A DNA stretch of 63,927 nt. It comes from Nitrosospira sp. Its GTDB lineage: Bacteria; Pseudomonadota; Gammaproteobacteria; Burkholderiales; Nitrosomonadaceae. The translations under genes and the position numbers were made by a program. Under the pieces are notes generated by a model. It did no database searches. It was not told the origin of the DNA and worked only from the letters and a program-made list of their open reading frames with translations. Each line of letters begins with the position of its first letter. The first letter of the stretch is position 1. The stretch lies in contig QIFK01000063.1 in the NCBI GenBank assembly GCA_003230615.1, forward strand, positions 1 through 63,927, given 5' to 3'. Of the stretch, positions 8,761 through 18,751 are shown in pieces.

Positions 8761-9696
8761 ATGTGATTAAGAAAAGCATGGAACAATCAGTGGAGGCACT
8801 GTGTTGGGAGAATGGGCATTTGGAAATACTCAACCAACGTGTTTTGCCCGCTCGATTTGAGTATCTTATTTTTAATTCAGCGATAGAAGTGGCAGAGGGT
8901 ATCCGCTCTATGGTGGTGCGTGGAGCTCCAATAATCGGTTGCGCTTCTGCTTATGGTGTTGCAATGGAAGCACAGAGGTTGCGAGGTACTACGCCTACAG
9001 AATTTGCTAGCATTATAGATGAAGCCTTCAAGGTATTGACAGAAAGTCGGCCTACTGCATGAACTTGTTCTGGGCACTCGAATGGATGCGTGCTCTGTGG
9101 AAAGGTACTGCCGGCCGTACTTCTGGCGAGGTTGCCGATGCTCTACTGTACGCAGCGCATCAGATGTTATCTGAAGATCTTCAGATCAACCGTTCCATGG
9201 GTGCTTTCGGTGCCAAATTACTATCTAATAACATGACAGGATATTTGATGAGCCGGGGTGAAATTGATGCTGTAGTAGTTGGAACTGATCGCGTGGCAGA
9301 AATGGAGATGTGGCGAACAAGATCGGTACCTACATGGCAGCTGTATTAGCAAAACGTCACAGCATCCCATTCTATGTAGCCTGCCCACTATCTACTATCG
9401 ATCTAGCCACTCCCAACGGAACAGCTATTCCTATTGAGGAAAGAAATGCTGACGAGGTAACTAGCTTTCATGGTCACCAGTGGGCGGCAAAAAAAGCCAA
9501 TATTTACAATCCCGTTTTTGACATTATGCCAGCTGATTTAGTCACTGCCCTGATTACTGAGAAAGGAGTTGTAGAGCAACCTAATTTGGACCGCATAACA
9601 AGGTTGTTTAGACACAAAACAATTTATATATTGCAGCATTGGAGTAGATTAATGCCTTTGAACTTTATCAATATGCTGACTCATAATTTGGTTTAG
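8757..9696 (+). pseudogene. mtnA: Degraded S-methyl-5-thioribose-1-phosphate isomerase
   Basis: MtnA isomerises methylthioribose-1-phosphate in the methionine salvage pathway. Family-specific segments are spread over three reading pieces. The N-terminal piece ends SRPTA at 9060. A single missing base then shifts the frame to NLFWALEWMRALW. In the second piece, NRSMGAFGAKLL is joined directly to SNNMTGYLMSRG; about 65 residues normally between them are gone, including the HCNAG segment with the catalytic cysteine. A second missing base near 9302 shifts the frame again, to NKIGTYMAAVLAKRH. The C-terminus (ALITEKGV) is intact. The product cannot be functional. Confidence 0.93.
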
Positions 9697-9697
9697 G

Positions 9698-11152
9698 CTA
9701 CATCAGAATAACGTCATACTGTTCCTGCACATAAGTCGTTTCCACTTGTAGACTGATAGGTTTCGCAATAAAGTCGCCAAGTTGAGTAAGACTTAGGGAT
9801 TCTTCATCAAGGAACAAATCAATTACTTGTTGTGATGCTAGAATACGAAATTCACGGGCGTCAAATTGGCGAGATTCGCGTAGCAATTCACGCAGGATTT
9901 CATAACACATCGTTTGTGCAGTTCTGACCTCGCCACGACTCTGACAAGTAGGACAGGGTTCACACAAAGTATGTGCAAGACTTTCTCGAGTGCGCTTGCG
10001 AGTCATCTCTACAAGCCCCAGCGCAGTAAACCCATTAACAGTCATGCGCGTCCGATCTTTCAATAAAGTTTTCTTGAGCTCCATAAGCACAGCATTTCTG
10101 TGCTCTACATTTTCCATATCAATAAAATCAATGATGATAATGCCACCTAAATTTCGTAAGCGTAATTGGCGCGCAATTACTTGTGCTGCTTCCAAATTAG
10201 TTTTGAAAATGGTGTCGTCAAAATTTCGTACACCAATGAACCCACCAGTATTCACATCCACGGTAGTTAGCGCCTCTGTCTGATCAAAGATCAGATAACC
10301 TCCAGACTTCAAGTTTACTCGTCTTGCCAAAGATCTTTCAATTTCGTCATCCACTCCGTTTAGATCAAATAATGGGCGCTCTCCAGCATAATGCTCCAAC
10401 CGGCCCTTTACATTTACCATATAGTCATGAGCAAATGTGGTCATTTTCTGAAATGTTTCGTGGGAATCTACTAGGATACGTGCTGTGTCATCGGTCACAA
10501 AATCACGTAAAACCCGATAGCTTAAATTTAAATCCTGATAAATTAGCGCAGATGGAGAGGCAATCGAAAATTTCTTCTGAATATTGAACCATTGTTTATG
10601 TAGATATTTTATGTCTGTTTGCAAATCATGCTCGCTTGCTGTTCCTGCCATGGTGCGAACTATGTAGCCACCTTTTTCATCAGCAGCAAGTATCTGTTTC
10701 AACCTTTCCCGAAGTAGCTCACGTTCGGTTTCGTCCTCAATGCGCAGGGAAACACCAATATTAGATTCTTGCGGAAGATATACCAGCACCCGTCCTGCAA
10801 TACTGATCTGGGTGGACAATCGAGAGCCCTTAGTACCAATTGGATCCTTAATTACTTGGACTAAAATGCTTTCTCCTTCGTGTAGAAGTTTATCTATGGA
10901 TTTATCGACGCTTCCACCCTGGTGATTCCCCCATAGGTCAGCTACATGCAGAAAAGCAGCACGATCAAGACCAATATCAATGAAAGCGGATTGCATTCCA
11001 GGTAACACCCGACTGACGCGTCCATTGTAGATATTTCCAATTTTGCCAAGATTACCAGTACGCTCTATGTGCAATTCTTGAACTACCCCTTGTTCTATCA
11101 CTGCGACACGAGTCTCTTGTGGAGTTATGTTGACAAGAATTTCCTTGCTCAT
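9698..11152 (-). CDS. rng: Ribonuclease G
   Basis: RNase G is an endoribonuclease of the RNase E/G family that acts in 16S rRNA 5' maturation and mRNA turnover. The 484-residue protein has the S1 domain (about 35-130, YNGRVSRVLPGMQSAFIDIG), the DNase I-like catalytic part with DVNTGGF and IIIDFIDMEN carrying the metal-binding aspartates, and the zinc-link CEPCPTCQSRG. It ends without the long scaffold tail of RNase E. It lies downstream of maf in the nadD-rsfS-rlmH-maf-rng order common in betaproteobacteria. Confidence 0.96.
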   Translation of the reverse strand: MSKEILVNITPQETRVAVIEQGVVQELHIERTGNLGKIGNIYNGRVSRVLPGMQSAFIDIGLDRAAFLHVADLWGNHQGGSVDKSIDKLLHEGESILVQVIKDPIGTKGSRLSTQISIAGRVLVYLPQESNIGVSLRIEDETERELLRERLKQILAADEKGGYIVRTMAGTASEHDLQTDIKYLHKQWFNIQKKFSIASPSALIYQDLNLSYRVLRDFVTDDTARILVDSHETFQKMTTFAHDYMVNVKGRLEHYAGERPLFDLNGVDDEIERSLARRVNLKSGGYLIFDQTEALTTVDVNTGGFIGVRNFDDTIFKTNLEAAQVIARQLRLRNLGGIIIIDFIDMENVEHRNAVLMELKKTLLKDRTRMTVNGFTALGLVEMTRKRTRESLAHTLCEPCPTCQSRGEVRTAQTMCYEILRELLRESRQFDAREFRILASQQVIDLFLDEESLSLTQLGDFIAKPISLQVETTYVQEQYDVILM

Positions 11153-11177
11153 AAATGTGATGCTCTATAGATTGTTG

Positions 11178-11804
11178 TCAACTTTGGAGAATATTTATGT
11201 TAAATTTTTCTAGTAACTGCGCTGTTTCAAATAGCGGCAACCCTAATACACCGCTATAGCTTCCGGAAAACTCCATTATGAAAACTGCTGCCTTTCCTTG
11301 AATCGCGTAGGCACCTGTTTTGTCGTACGATTCACTACTTATAAGGTAGCTCTGGATTTCACTCTGGCTAATGTCACGAAATCGCACTGTAGAAGTAGAT
11401 AGACATTCCTTTATTTTACCCTGTGAAGTAACCACTACCGCGGTCAATACTTGGTGGGTCTGGCCGGAAAGTGCTGTCAATATCTCTTCCGCATGAGCAG
11501 GGTTTTCTGGTTTACCAAAAATACGTCCCTTGAACCCCACTATCGTATCTGCCACAAGCAACGGCTTGAGGGGTAGTCCGCGCTGCACTAACCGCATCCA
11601 CCCTGCCTCTGCTTTTGCTCGGGCAATTCGACTAACATAATCTGTCGGCGACTCACTCTTCATTGGAGTTTCGTCAACATCTGCTGGGCGCGGCAAAGTC
11701 TCACGCATCAACAAAATTTCAAAATTTATCCCGATCTGTTTCAATAATTCACGTCTACGAGGGCTACGAGAAGCAAGATAAATTCGATTTTCTGGACGAG
11801 CCAT
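11178..11804 (-). CDS. maf: Maf family nucleotide pyrophosphatase
   Basis: Maf proteins hydrolyse non-canonical or canonical nucleoside triphosphates to monophosphates. The 208-residue protein starts with the family motif LASRSPRRRELLKQIG and has a KAEAG segment, the VADTIV motif with the catalytic aspartate, and the SYDKTGAYAIQG segment. The exact substrate (dTTP/UTP type or m7GTP type) cannot be decided confidently by eye. It lies 25 bp upstream of rng. Confidence 0.93.
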   Translation of the reverse strand: MARPENRIYLASRSPRRRELLKQIGINFEILLMRETLPRPADVDETPMKSESPTDYVSRIARAKAEAGWMRLVQRGLPLKPLLVADTIVGFKGRIFGKPENPAHAEEILTALSGQTHQVLTAVVVTSQGKIKECLSTSTVRFRDISQSEIQSYLISSESYDKTGAYAIQGKAAVFIMEFSGSYSGVLGLPLFETAQLLEKFNINILQS

Positions 11805-11877
11805 GATGGTTGATCCCTTAAAAATTAATATTCATTTGAAGAGATATCCTAATCATAATTTAATTTTATATTTACCT

Positions 11878-12348
11878 TTATTTTCGATGATAAGGATGCC
11901 GCTTAATAAGTGATACCGCACGGTATAGCTGTTCTGCCAACAACACTCGTACCAAACCATGTGGTAAAGTCAGTGCAGACAGCGCCAGAACTTCATCTGC
12001 TGAATTCTTAATTCCGGAGTCTAACCCATCCGCACCACCTATGATAAATACAGTATCGCCACCGTTTCTCATCCACCCAGTGATTGAATCTGCTAACTTG
12101 GCCGTAGTCCATTGTCTGCCGTGCTCATCCATCACAACTGTACGACACTTAGGCGGTAATGCTGCTTTGATACGTACAGCTTCAGCACAAAGTACCTGTT
12201 CAATATTTTTACTTTTACTACGTTTCTCCGGCTTAATTTTCAGCAGTTCAACAGGCAACTTTTGTGACATTCGCATTGTGTATTCTACAAAACCAGCTTC
12301 CACCCATTCTGGCATTTTGTTACCCACCGACAATATAATGAATTTCAT
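11878..12348 (-). CDS. rlmH: 23S rRNA (pseudouridine-1915-N3)-methyltransferase RlmH
   Basis: RlmH methylates pseudouridine 1915 in helix 69 of 23S rRNA with SAM. The 156-residue length is typical for this SPOUT family. The SAM-binding knot is visible as [11 protein letters not shown] and the C-terminal [17 protein letters not shown]...HPYHR. It sits between maf and rsfS on the same strand. Confidence 0.96.
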   Translation of the reverse strand: MKFIILSVGNKMPEWVEAGFVEYTMRMSQKLPVELLKIKPEKRSKSKNIEQVLCAEAVRIKAALPPKCRTVVMDEHGRQWTTAKLADSITGWMRNGGDTVFIIGGADGLDSGIKNSADEVLALSALTLPHGLVRVLLAEQLYRAVSLIKRHPYHRK

Positions 12349-12461
12349 GGTAAAAACACCTTAATTTACCCAATATGACCGTATTTAGTTGATTTCGCTT
12401 TTCTAGTAGCAAAATTCAATTTATAACTGGCAGTCACAATATGACATGAAAAAACGGTGTT

Positions 12462-12824
12462 TTAAGATTGATCTATAGTAACTTTCTCTGCCATCGTCGT
12501 TTCTAATTCAGTCCATAACTCCTCAAGAGCATAATGAGCGCGCGTAGCAGGCAGCATTATGTGTACCAGTATATCCCCTAAGTCCAACAACATCCATTCA
12601 CCAGATTGCTCACCTTCTATACCATACACCACGCCCCCTGCAACTTTCACTTTCTCATGTACATTGTTTGCCAGCGCTTTGGCCTGACGAGTTGAAACTG
12701 CACTTGCGATTACCATACGGTCAAAGAAAGTAGTTATATTTGTCACGTCCAACACCTGGATATCATGTGCCTTGACATCCTCCAACGCTGAAACAACTGT
12801 TTTTAATAGCTGATTAAGCTTCAT
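12462..12824 (-). CDS. rsfS: Ribosome silencing factor RsfS
   Basis: RsfS (Iojap family) binds ribosomal protein L14 and blocks subunit joining under starvation. The 120-residue protein has the family core: KAHDIQVLDVTN, FFDRMVIASAVSTRQAKALA, and EGEQSGEWMLLDLGDILVHIM. It lies 5 bp after nadD, so the two are co-transcribed. Confidence 0.96.
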   Translation of the reverse strand: MKLNQLLKTVVSALEDVKAHDIQVLDVTNITTFFDRMVIASAVSTRQAKALANNVHEKVKVAGGVVYGIEGEQSGEWMLLDLGDILVHIMLPATRAHYALEELWTELETTMAEKVTIDQS

Positions 12825-12829
12825 ATACC

Positions 12830-13495
12830 TTATATATACAATTGACTTGCTGCAATATGATTGAGAGCTGCATCAGGAATTAAATAACGCACACTTTTGC
12901 CAGCAGCTATACGTGCACGAATAACGGTTGCAGAAATATCTAGCATTGTTGTCGGCACGACAAATATCAACCCGCTAGTCGTGTTTCTGAGACTATCAAC
13001 ACTAGACACCCAACGCCGAGAGCATTCGTCTTTTAACTCTTTCGGTAACACATCATGATTTGACGTAAGCACATGGCCTGGACGAGCAGCAATAATAAAA
13101 TGACACAAATTAAAAAGCTCGTGCCAATTATTCCACTCGTCAAGTTTTATAAAGGCATCTACTCCTATAACAAAACATAGTACGATTTTTTTTCCTAATT
13201 CCTGCTTGAGTTCATATAACGAATCTATGCTGTAACTAATTCCACCACGATTAATTTCACGTTCATCCAAAACAAATCTGGAATTGTCTTGAATTGCGAT
13301 ACGCACAATCTCGGCACGATGTTGTGGTGATGTAATAGGAGCGTGTCGTAATGGCGGTACACCGGCAGGAATAAAGTACATCTTTTGTAAGCCAATGGCT
13401 TCAATAATTTCTTCAGCTACCCGCAAATGGCCATAATGTATGGGATCAAAAGTACCACCAAAGATACCAACAAGAGGTAACTTAGATTTAGACAT
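12830..13495 (-). CDS. nadD: Nicotinate-nucleotide adenylyltransferase
   Basis: NadD adenylates nicotinate mononucleotide in NAD synthesis. The nucleotidyltransferase motif GIFGGTFDPIHYGHLR lies near the start, and the C-terminal signature ISATVIRARIAAG is present. I start it at the ATG at 13495 (222 residues). The longer frame begins with a TTG at 13528 that falls inside the terminator hairpin of the preceding operon. It begins the nadD-rsfS unit. Confidence 0.94.
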   Translation of the reverse strand: MSKSKLPLVGIFGGTFDPIHYGHLRVAEEIIEAIGLQKMYFIPAGVPPLRHAPITSPQHRAEIVRIAIQDNSRFVLDEREINRGGISYSIDSLYELKQELGKKIVLCFVIGVDAFIKLDEWNNWHELFNLCHFIIAARPGHVLTSNHDVLPKELKDECSRRWVSSVDSLRNTTSGLIFVVPTTMLDISATVIRARIAAGKSVRYLIPDAALNHIAASQLYI

Positions 13496-13522
13496 TGCCT
13501 CTTGGGGTAAAGCAACACAGAA

Positions 13523-13557
13523 GAACAAAAAGGGCTTCTATTAGTGCCCTTCTTGTT
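13523..13557 (-). terminator. Terminator of the folD-aceE-aceF operon
   Basis: On the minus strand AAGGGC (13551-13546) pairs with GCCCTT (13535-13530) across a 10-nt loop. The stem extends outward past one mismatch through ACAA/TTGT, and the 3' arm is T-rich (CCCTTTTTGTTCTT). It lies about 30 bp after the aceF stop and upstream of the nadD ATG. Confidence 0.75.
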
Positions 13558-13585
13558 TCGGCATTCTTACCGTAAAGATTTTCTC

Positions 13586-14890
13586 TCACAAAAGTGCACG
13601 AGACATGTTGGCAAGCTCCTTAACCATATACCCAGTAAAGCGCGCAGCAGATACTCCGTCGATCACTCTGTGATCGTAGGACAGTGATAACGGTAACATT
13701 AAACGTGGAACAAACTGGCCATCACGATATACTGGCCTGATGCTGGCACGAGAAATACCAAGAATTGCAACTTCCGGTGCATTAATAATAGGTGTGAAAG
13801 CTGTTCCCCCAATACCTCCTAAACTTGAAATGGTAAAGCTTGCACCCTGCACCTCAGCAGGCTTCAGCTTGCCCTCACGGGCATGTACAGCTAGATTACC
13901 TAGTTCTTTTGCAATGGCAACTACACCTTTTTGATCCACATCACGGATCACTGGCACCATCAGTCCGCTTGATGTATCAACTGCAAAGCCAAGGTGGTAG
14001 TAGTTCTTAATCACCAAATTCATATCGCCATTACTTTTATCAAGTGATGCATTAAAATCTGGAAATTCTTTTAACGCTAGCATCGTAGCATGCATCAGGA
14101 AGGCCAATATCGTGAGCTTGACGCCGCCTTTCTGTACAGTTTCGTTAAAGCCCTTACGTTGAGTTTCAAGCTCGGTGATGTCGGCCTCGTCAAACTGTGT
14201 GACATGCGGAATCATTACCCAATTACGGTGTAAATTTGCCCCCGCCATTTTTTGGATACGTAATAGCGGTTTTAATTTCACCGGTCCAAATTTGGCAAAA
14301 TCAACTTCAGGCCAAGGTAGCAGATTTAATTCTATGCCATCGTCTTTACCAATTGGTTTTGATAATTCGACTTTGACGTAAGTCTTTATGTCTTCCTTAA
14401 GTATGCGTTTTTTAGGGCCGCTACCACCAACCAGACCAAGATTTACACCTAATTCACGTGCAAAGCGGCGAACGGAGGGGCTAGCATGCGCCTGGTTAAA
14501 AGCAGTTTCGTTTACTGGCATAGGGGCTATCGAAGGCTTACTAGCAAGCTGCGGGTTAAAAACTTGAACTGGATTAGGAATAGTTTCTACAGGAGCAGAG
14601 TGGGTGACTGGTGCGGACAGGGGAACAACCGCGGCTGAACTATCTGTTTCATTGACTTCCATTACTAAAATGAGCGTGCCTTCAGAGACTTTGTCGCCCA
14701 CCCGAACATTTATTTCTTTGACTATACCCGCATAAGGAGAAGGCACTTCTATTGTTGCCTTATCAGATTCTAGCGATATCAGCGGGTCTTCTCCTTTGAT
14801 CTTGTCGCCTGGTCTCACCAGTAACTCGATTATGGGAATATTTTTAAAGTCTCCGATATCGGGAACTAATACCTGTTTAATCTCTGCCAC
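13586..14890 (-). CDS. aceF: Pyruvate dehydrogenase E2, dihydrolipoyllysine acetyltransferase
   Basis: E2 transfers the acetyl group from E1 to CoA. From the GTG at 14890, preceded by GAAGGAAG, the protein has 434 residues and begins with the usual VAEIKQVLVPDIGDF. The frame continues 19 codons upstream, but that leader is not family-like. There is one lipoyl domain (SDKATIEVPSP, lysine near residue 44), an Ala/Pro linker, an E3/E1-binding domain (SPSVRRFARELG, about 145-180) and the catalytic domain with SYDHRVIDG near the end. A single lipoyl domain is shorter than the three of E. coli. No E3 gene (lpd) follows in this window. Confidence 0.95.
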   Translation of the reverse strand: MAEIKQVLVPDIGDFKNIPIIELLVRPGDKIKGEDPLISLESDKATIEVPSPYAGIVKEINVRVGDKVSEGTLILVMEVNETDSSAAVVPLSAPVTHSAPVETIPNPVQVFNPQLASKPSIAPMPVNETAFNQAHASPSVRRFARELGVNLGLVGGSGPKKRILKEDIKTYVKVELSKPIGKDDGIELNLLPWPEVDFAKFGPVKLKPLLRIQKMAGANLHRNWVMIPHVTQFDEADITELETQRKGFNETVQKGGVKLTILAFLMHATMLALKEFPDFNASLDKSNGDMNLVIKNYYHLGFAVDTSSGLMVPVIRDVDQKGVVAIAKELGNLAVHAREGKLKPAEVQGASFTISSLGGIGGTAFTPIINAPEVAILGISRASIRPVYRDGQFVPRLMLPLSLSYDHRVIDGVSAARFTGYMVKELANMSRALL

Positions 14891-14956
14891 GCTTCTTCCT
14901 TCGCCTTTGCTTCCATGTTTAGAGAACAATAACTTATTTCTATGCACAAAGTCTTT

Positions 14957-17629
14957 TTATACCTTTACTGGATTTGGCTTATCCGGATCAATGCCGTATT
15001 TATCCATCGCCCCTACCACTATCTCTGGCGATATTCTGTCCTCTTCTGCCAGAGCTTTAAGCGAAGCAACAGTAATGTAGTGACGATCTACCTCAAAAAA
15101 CTGGCGCAGTTTTTCGCGTGTATCGGAGCGTCCGAAACCATCGGTTCCCAACACTTTATATTGCCTTGGCACAAATTCACGAATCTGATCTGCAAAGGTT
15201 TTCATATAATCAGTTGCCGCCACTACAGGTCCCTCTCGCCCCTCTAGACAAGATCCCACGTAAGATAGTTTTGCTGGTTCTGTTGGGTGCAGCATATTCC
15301 AACGTGTTATCCCCAGCGCTTCACGACGCAATTCGTTAAAACTAGTGACGCTCCAGATATCAGCGGTAACACCATATTCTTCTTTTAGAATCTCTGCCGC
15401 TGCGATAACTTCACGCAGGACGGTTCCAGAGCCAAGCAGTTGTACTCTTAGTATCGAATTTTTTCCTCTTTCGTTACTACCCTCACGAAATAGATACATG
15501 CCCTTCAATATGCCTTGCTCGGTACCTTTTGGAATTTCTGGATGCGAGTAATTTTCGTTCATCACGGTTATGTAGTAATACACATCTTCCTGCTCTTGAT
15601 ACATACGGCGCAGACCGTCTTGAATAATAACTACAAGCTCATATGCAAACGTGGGATCATAAGATACGCAGTTGGGAATAGTGGAGGCAACCAGATGGCT
15701 GTGGCCATCCTGATGCTGTAGGCCTTCTCCATTCAAGGTAGTCCGCCCAGCGGTGCCACCCATCAAAAAACCACGGCAACGCATATCCCCTGCTGCCCAG
15801 GCAAGATCGCCAATACGCTGAAAACCAAACATTGAATAAAAAATAAAAAAAGGAATCATCTGTACACCATGAGCACTATAAGCGGTTGCTGCCGCTATCC
15901 ATGACGACATGGCACCCGCTTCATTAATGCCCTCTTGCAAAATCTGGCCATTTTTGTCTTCCTTGTAGTACATCAACTTATCGGCATCCTCTGGCGTGTA
16001 GAGTTGCCCTGTTGACGACCATATACCTAACTGCCGGAACATACCTTCCATACCAAATGTACGTGATTCGTCTGCTACAATTGGTACTATTCTCTTACTG
16101 ATGATTTTGTCCTTCACCAAGATATTGAGTATGCGCACAAACACCATGGTAGTGGAGGATTCTCGCCCTTTATCGCTGGCTTTGAGTAACGCCTCAAATG
16201 CTGATAATGGCGGTATTTGTAATGCTTCTGCATCATGCCGCTGGTGGCGATGGAGAAGTCCTCCCAGTGAATTGCGCTTTGCCCGCATATAAGCTAACTC
16301 GGGTGAGTCTTTCTCGAACATGAGATATGGCATTTCGTTTATTTTGTCGTCCGGTACTGGCAAGCGAAAACGGTCACGAAATGCTTTTATAGAAGTGGTT
16401 CCCATCTTCTTTTGCTGATGCGTAATGTTTTGCGCCTCACCTGCTTCACCCATACCATAGCCTTTAATTGTCTTGGCAAGTATCACTGTTGGTTGTCCTT
16501 TGTGCTTTACTGCTGATGCATAGGCGGCATACACCTTGTGCGGGTCATGTCCTCCTCGATTTAACCTCCAAATATCGTCATCAGACATATTTGCTACCAT
16601 TTCTAATAATTCAGGGTATTTTCCAAAGAAGTGCTTCCGTACATAAGAACCATCTCTGGATTTGAAGGTCTGGTATTCACCGTCAACACATTCCATCATG
16701 CGTTTCTGCAGTAAACCTTTGGTATCTTTTGCTAGTAACGGATCCCAGTAAGAACCCCAAATTACCTTGATGACATTCCAGCCAGCCCCACGAAAACTGC
16801 CTTCGAGTTCCTGAATAATTTTGCTATTCCCACGTACTGGTCCATCAAGACGCTGTAGATTGCAATTGACGATAAATATCAAATTATCCAAATTCTCACG
16901 TGAGGCCAACGAAATTGCGCCCAGTGATTCTGGTTCGTCCATTTCACCATCACCCATAAAGGCCCAGACTTTCCGACCCTGAGTTTTGGCTAAACCACGA
17001 CTATCAAGATATTTCATGAAACGAGCTTGGTAGATTGCCATCAAAGGTCCCAACCCCATTGAAACTGTTGGAAAACGCCAGAAATCTGGCATCAACCAAG
17101 GATGGGGATAGGAAGACAGACCCTTCCCCCCCACCTCTTGGCGAAAATTATCCAGCTGTTCCTCAGTCAATTCCCCTAGTATAAAAGCGCGAGCATAAAT
17201 ACCAGGTGAAGAGTGCCCTTGTACAAGTACCAGGTCACCGCCATGATTTTTGCTAGCAGCGTGCCAAAAATGATTGTAGCCAACATCGTAGAGTGTTGCA
17301 GCAGAAGCAAAGGTGGCGATATGGCCACCGACATTTGTTTTTCTGTTTGCGCGCAATACCATGGCCATAGCGTTCCAGCGTACGTAAGAACGGATGCGGT
17401 GTTCCAGCGCATGATCTCCAGGCGAGCTCTCCTCCTTACCGGGTGGGATAGTATTTAAGTATGCAGTTGTAGCACTATAAGGAAGATAAGCACCAGATCT
17501 TCGCGCCCTTTCTACTAGTTTTCCCAGTAAGTAATGCGCTCTTTCTGTCCCCTCGTGTACTAGTACAGACTCTAGCGCATCGAGCCATTCTTGTGTTTCC
17601 TGTGGGTCAATATCGGGTGTAGGTTCCAT
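14957..17629 (-). CDS. aceE: Pyruvate dehydrogenase E1 (homodimeric)
   Basis: E1 decarboxylates pyruvate with thiamine diphosphate and acetylates the lipoyl group of E2. The length of 890 residues is right for the homodimeric type. Visible landmarks are the N-terminal QEWLDALESVL, the HFSSPG-equivalent GHSSPGIYARAF, the ThDP motif GDGEMDEPESLG...NCN, and the central LADEGRTFG-like VADESRTFGMEG. The ATG at 17629 follows GAGGT at 8 bp spacing. It lies 25 bp after folD and 66 bp before the aceF start. Confidence 0.97.
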   Translation of the reverse strand: MEPTPDIDPQETQEWLDALESVLVHEGTERAHYLLGKLVERARRSGAYLPYSATTAYLNTIPPGKEESSPGDHALEHRIRSYVRWNAMAMVLRANRKTNVGGHIATFASAATLYDVGYNHFWHAASKNHGGDLVLVQGHSSPGIYARAFILGELTEEQLDNFRQEVGGKGLSSYPHPWLMPDFWRFPTVSMGLGPLMAIYQARFMKYLDSRGLAKTQGRKVWAFMGDGEMDEPESLGAISLASRENLDNLIFIVNCNLQRLDGPVRGNSKIIQELEGSFRGAGWNVIKVIWGSYWDPLLAKDTKGLLQKRMMECVDGEYQTFKSRDGSYVRKHFFGKYPELLEMVANMSDDDIWRLNRGGHDPHKVYAAYASAVKHKGQPTVILAKTIKGYGMGEAGEAQNITHQQKKMGTTSIKAFRDRFRLPVPDDKINEMPYLMFEKDSPELAYMRAKRNSLGGLLHRHQRHDAEALQIPPLSAFEALLKASDKGRESSTTMVFVRILNILVKDKIISKRIVPIVADESRTFGMEGMFRQLGIWSSTGQLYTPEDADKLMYYKEDKNGQILQEGINEAGAMSSWIAAATAYSAHGVQMIPFFIFYSMFGFQRIGDLAWAAGDMRCRGFLMGGTAGRTTLNGEGLQHQDGHSHLVASTIPNCVSYDPTFAYELVVIIQDGLRRMYQEQEDVYYYITVMNENYSHPEIPKGTEQGILKGMYLFREGSNERGKNSILRVQLLGSGTVLREVIAAAEILKEEYGVTADIWSVTSFNELRREALGITRWNMLHPTEPAKLSYVGSCLEGREGPVVAATDYMKTFADQIREFVPRQYKVLGTDGFGRSDTREKLRQFFEVDRHYITVASLKALAEEDRISPEIVVGAMDKYGIDPDKPNPVKV

Positions 17630-17654
17630 GCTTCGACCTCATAATTGTTACGTG

Positions 17655-18539
17655 TTATTTATTAACCGTGTTAATCCGTGACAAAGCTCCAGCTTGGACA
17701 CGACTTGCTGCCTCAATAGTATTGCGTAACAACATGGCAATTGTCATTGGTCCCACTCCACCTGGTACCGGTGTTATATACCCTGCTTTCTCCTTAACCG
17801 AATCAAAATCTACATCCCCTGCAAGCTTGCCGTTAGGCATGCGGTTTATGCCTACATCTATCACTGTTGCGTTGGGCTTAACCATGTCAGCAGTAATCAT
17901 TTTAGGTTTGCCAGTTGCCACCACCAGAATGTCGGCACGCCCTGTGTGCCCAGCTAGATCACGTGTTTTCGATGTACAAATGGTAACAGTCGCATTCTTC
18001 TCCAACAACATTAGTGCCATTGGTTTGCCAACGATATTGCTTCGCCCTACCACTACTGCATGCTGTCCCTCAACCTGAATGCCACTCTTTTCCAACATTT
18101 TCATCACACCATAAGGAGTACAGGGTGGAAACACCGCATTACCAGTGACAAGCGCGCCAATATTGTTGAAATGGAAGCCATCCACGTCCTTTTCCACAGC
18201 GATGTATGATATTAATTTCTTGTCTTCAAAATGTCGCGGCAATGGCAATTGCACCAAGATGCCATGGATTTTAGGATTTTCATTTAACTCGTGAATATGG
18301 TGCAGCACTTCGTTTTCACTTGCGCTTTCAGGAAACTCGTGTACTTCGGAATAAATACCAGTTTCACGACAAGCCCTTGCCTTGTTACGCACATAAATAC
18401 TGGAAGCCTGATTATCCCCAACAATGACCACTGCTAGCCCTGGTTGTATACCTTGTTCTTTCAGGCTTTCTGCGCGAACCTTCCACTCGGCTCGTAGAGC
18501 ACTAGCAATTGCGTTTCCATCTATAATCACAGCACTCAT
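17655..18539 (-). CDS. folD: Bifunctional methylenetetrahydrofolate dehydrogenase/methenyltetrahydrofolate cyclohydrolase
   Basis: FolD interconverts 5,10-methylene- and 10-formyl-tetrahydrofolate. The 294-residue protein has [14 protein letters not shown] with the catalytic lysine, the ILVQLPLP motif, KDVDGFH, the Rossmann segment [13 protein letters not shown], and the C-terminal [15 protein letters not shown]. It heads the folD-aceE-aceF group. Confidence 0.97.
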   Translation of the reverse strand: MSAVIIDGNAIASALRAEWKVRAESLKEQGIQPGLAVVIVGDNQASSIYVRNKARACRETGIYSEVHEFPESASENEVLHHIHELNENPKIHGILVQLPLPRHFEDKKLISYIAVEKDVDGFHFNNIGALVTGNAVFPPCTPYGVMKMLEKSGIQVEGQHAVVVGRSNIVGKPMALMLLEKNATVTICTSKTRDLAGHTGRADILVVATGKPKMITADMVKPNATVIDVGINRMPNGKLAGDVDFDSVKEKAGYITPVPGGVGPMTIAMLLRNTIEAASRVQAGALSRINTVNK

Positions 18540-18568
18540 AATTTGCTATAAATTGACTATATATTTAA

Positions 18569-18736
18569 GAATTTGTATGGGTAATTATTATTCTTTTTCC
18601 AGTCTCAGCATCTACTGCTGGCGTAGACCCCGTTAAGAGCGTGATACCACAAAATTCAGATTTCGAGCAATTTCCAGATCGCCAAATACTAGTAGTACTA
18701 GTCAAGGGGAAACAACCACGAGCAACTTGGTGCTAA
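18569..18736 (+). other. Possible remnant of a small secreted-protein gene
   Basis: An open frame of about 55 codons without a usable ATG, GTG or TTG start reads WVIIILFPVSASTAG, like the tail of a signal peptide, then a polar stretch ending KGKQPRATWC and a stop at 18734-18736. The lack of a start suggests a decayed gene or chance. I do not recognise any family. Confidence 0.25.
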
Positions 18737-18751
18737 ATTCACCATTAATAT

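Noticed and set aside
13496-13528. Longer nadD starting at TTG 13528
   Set aside because: The extension overlaps the terminator hairpin of aceF and is not conserved in the family.
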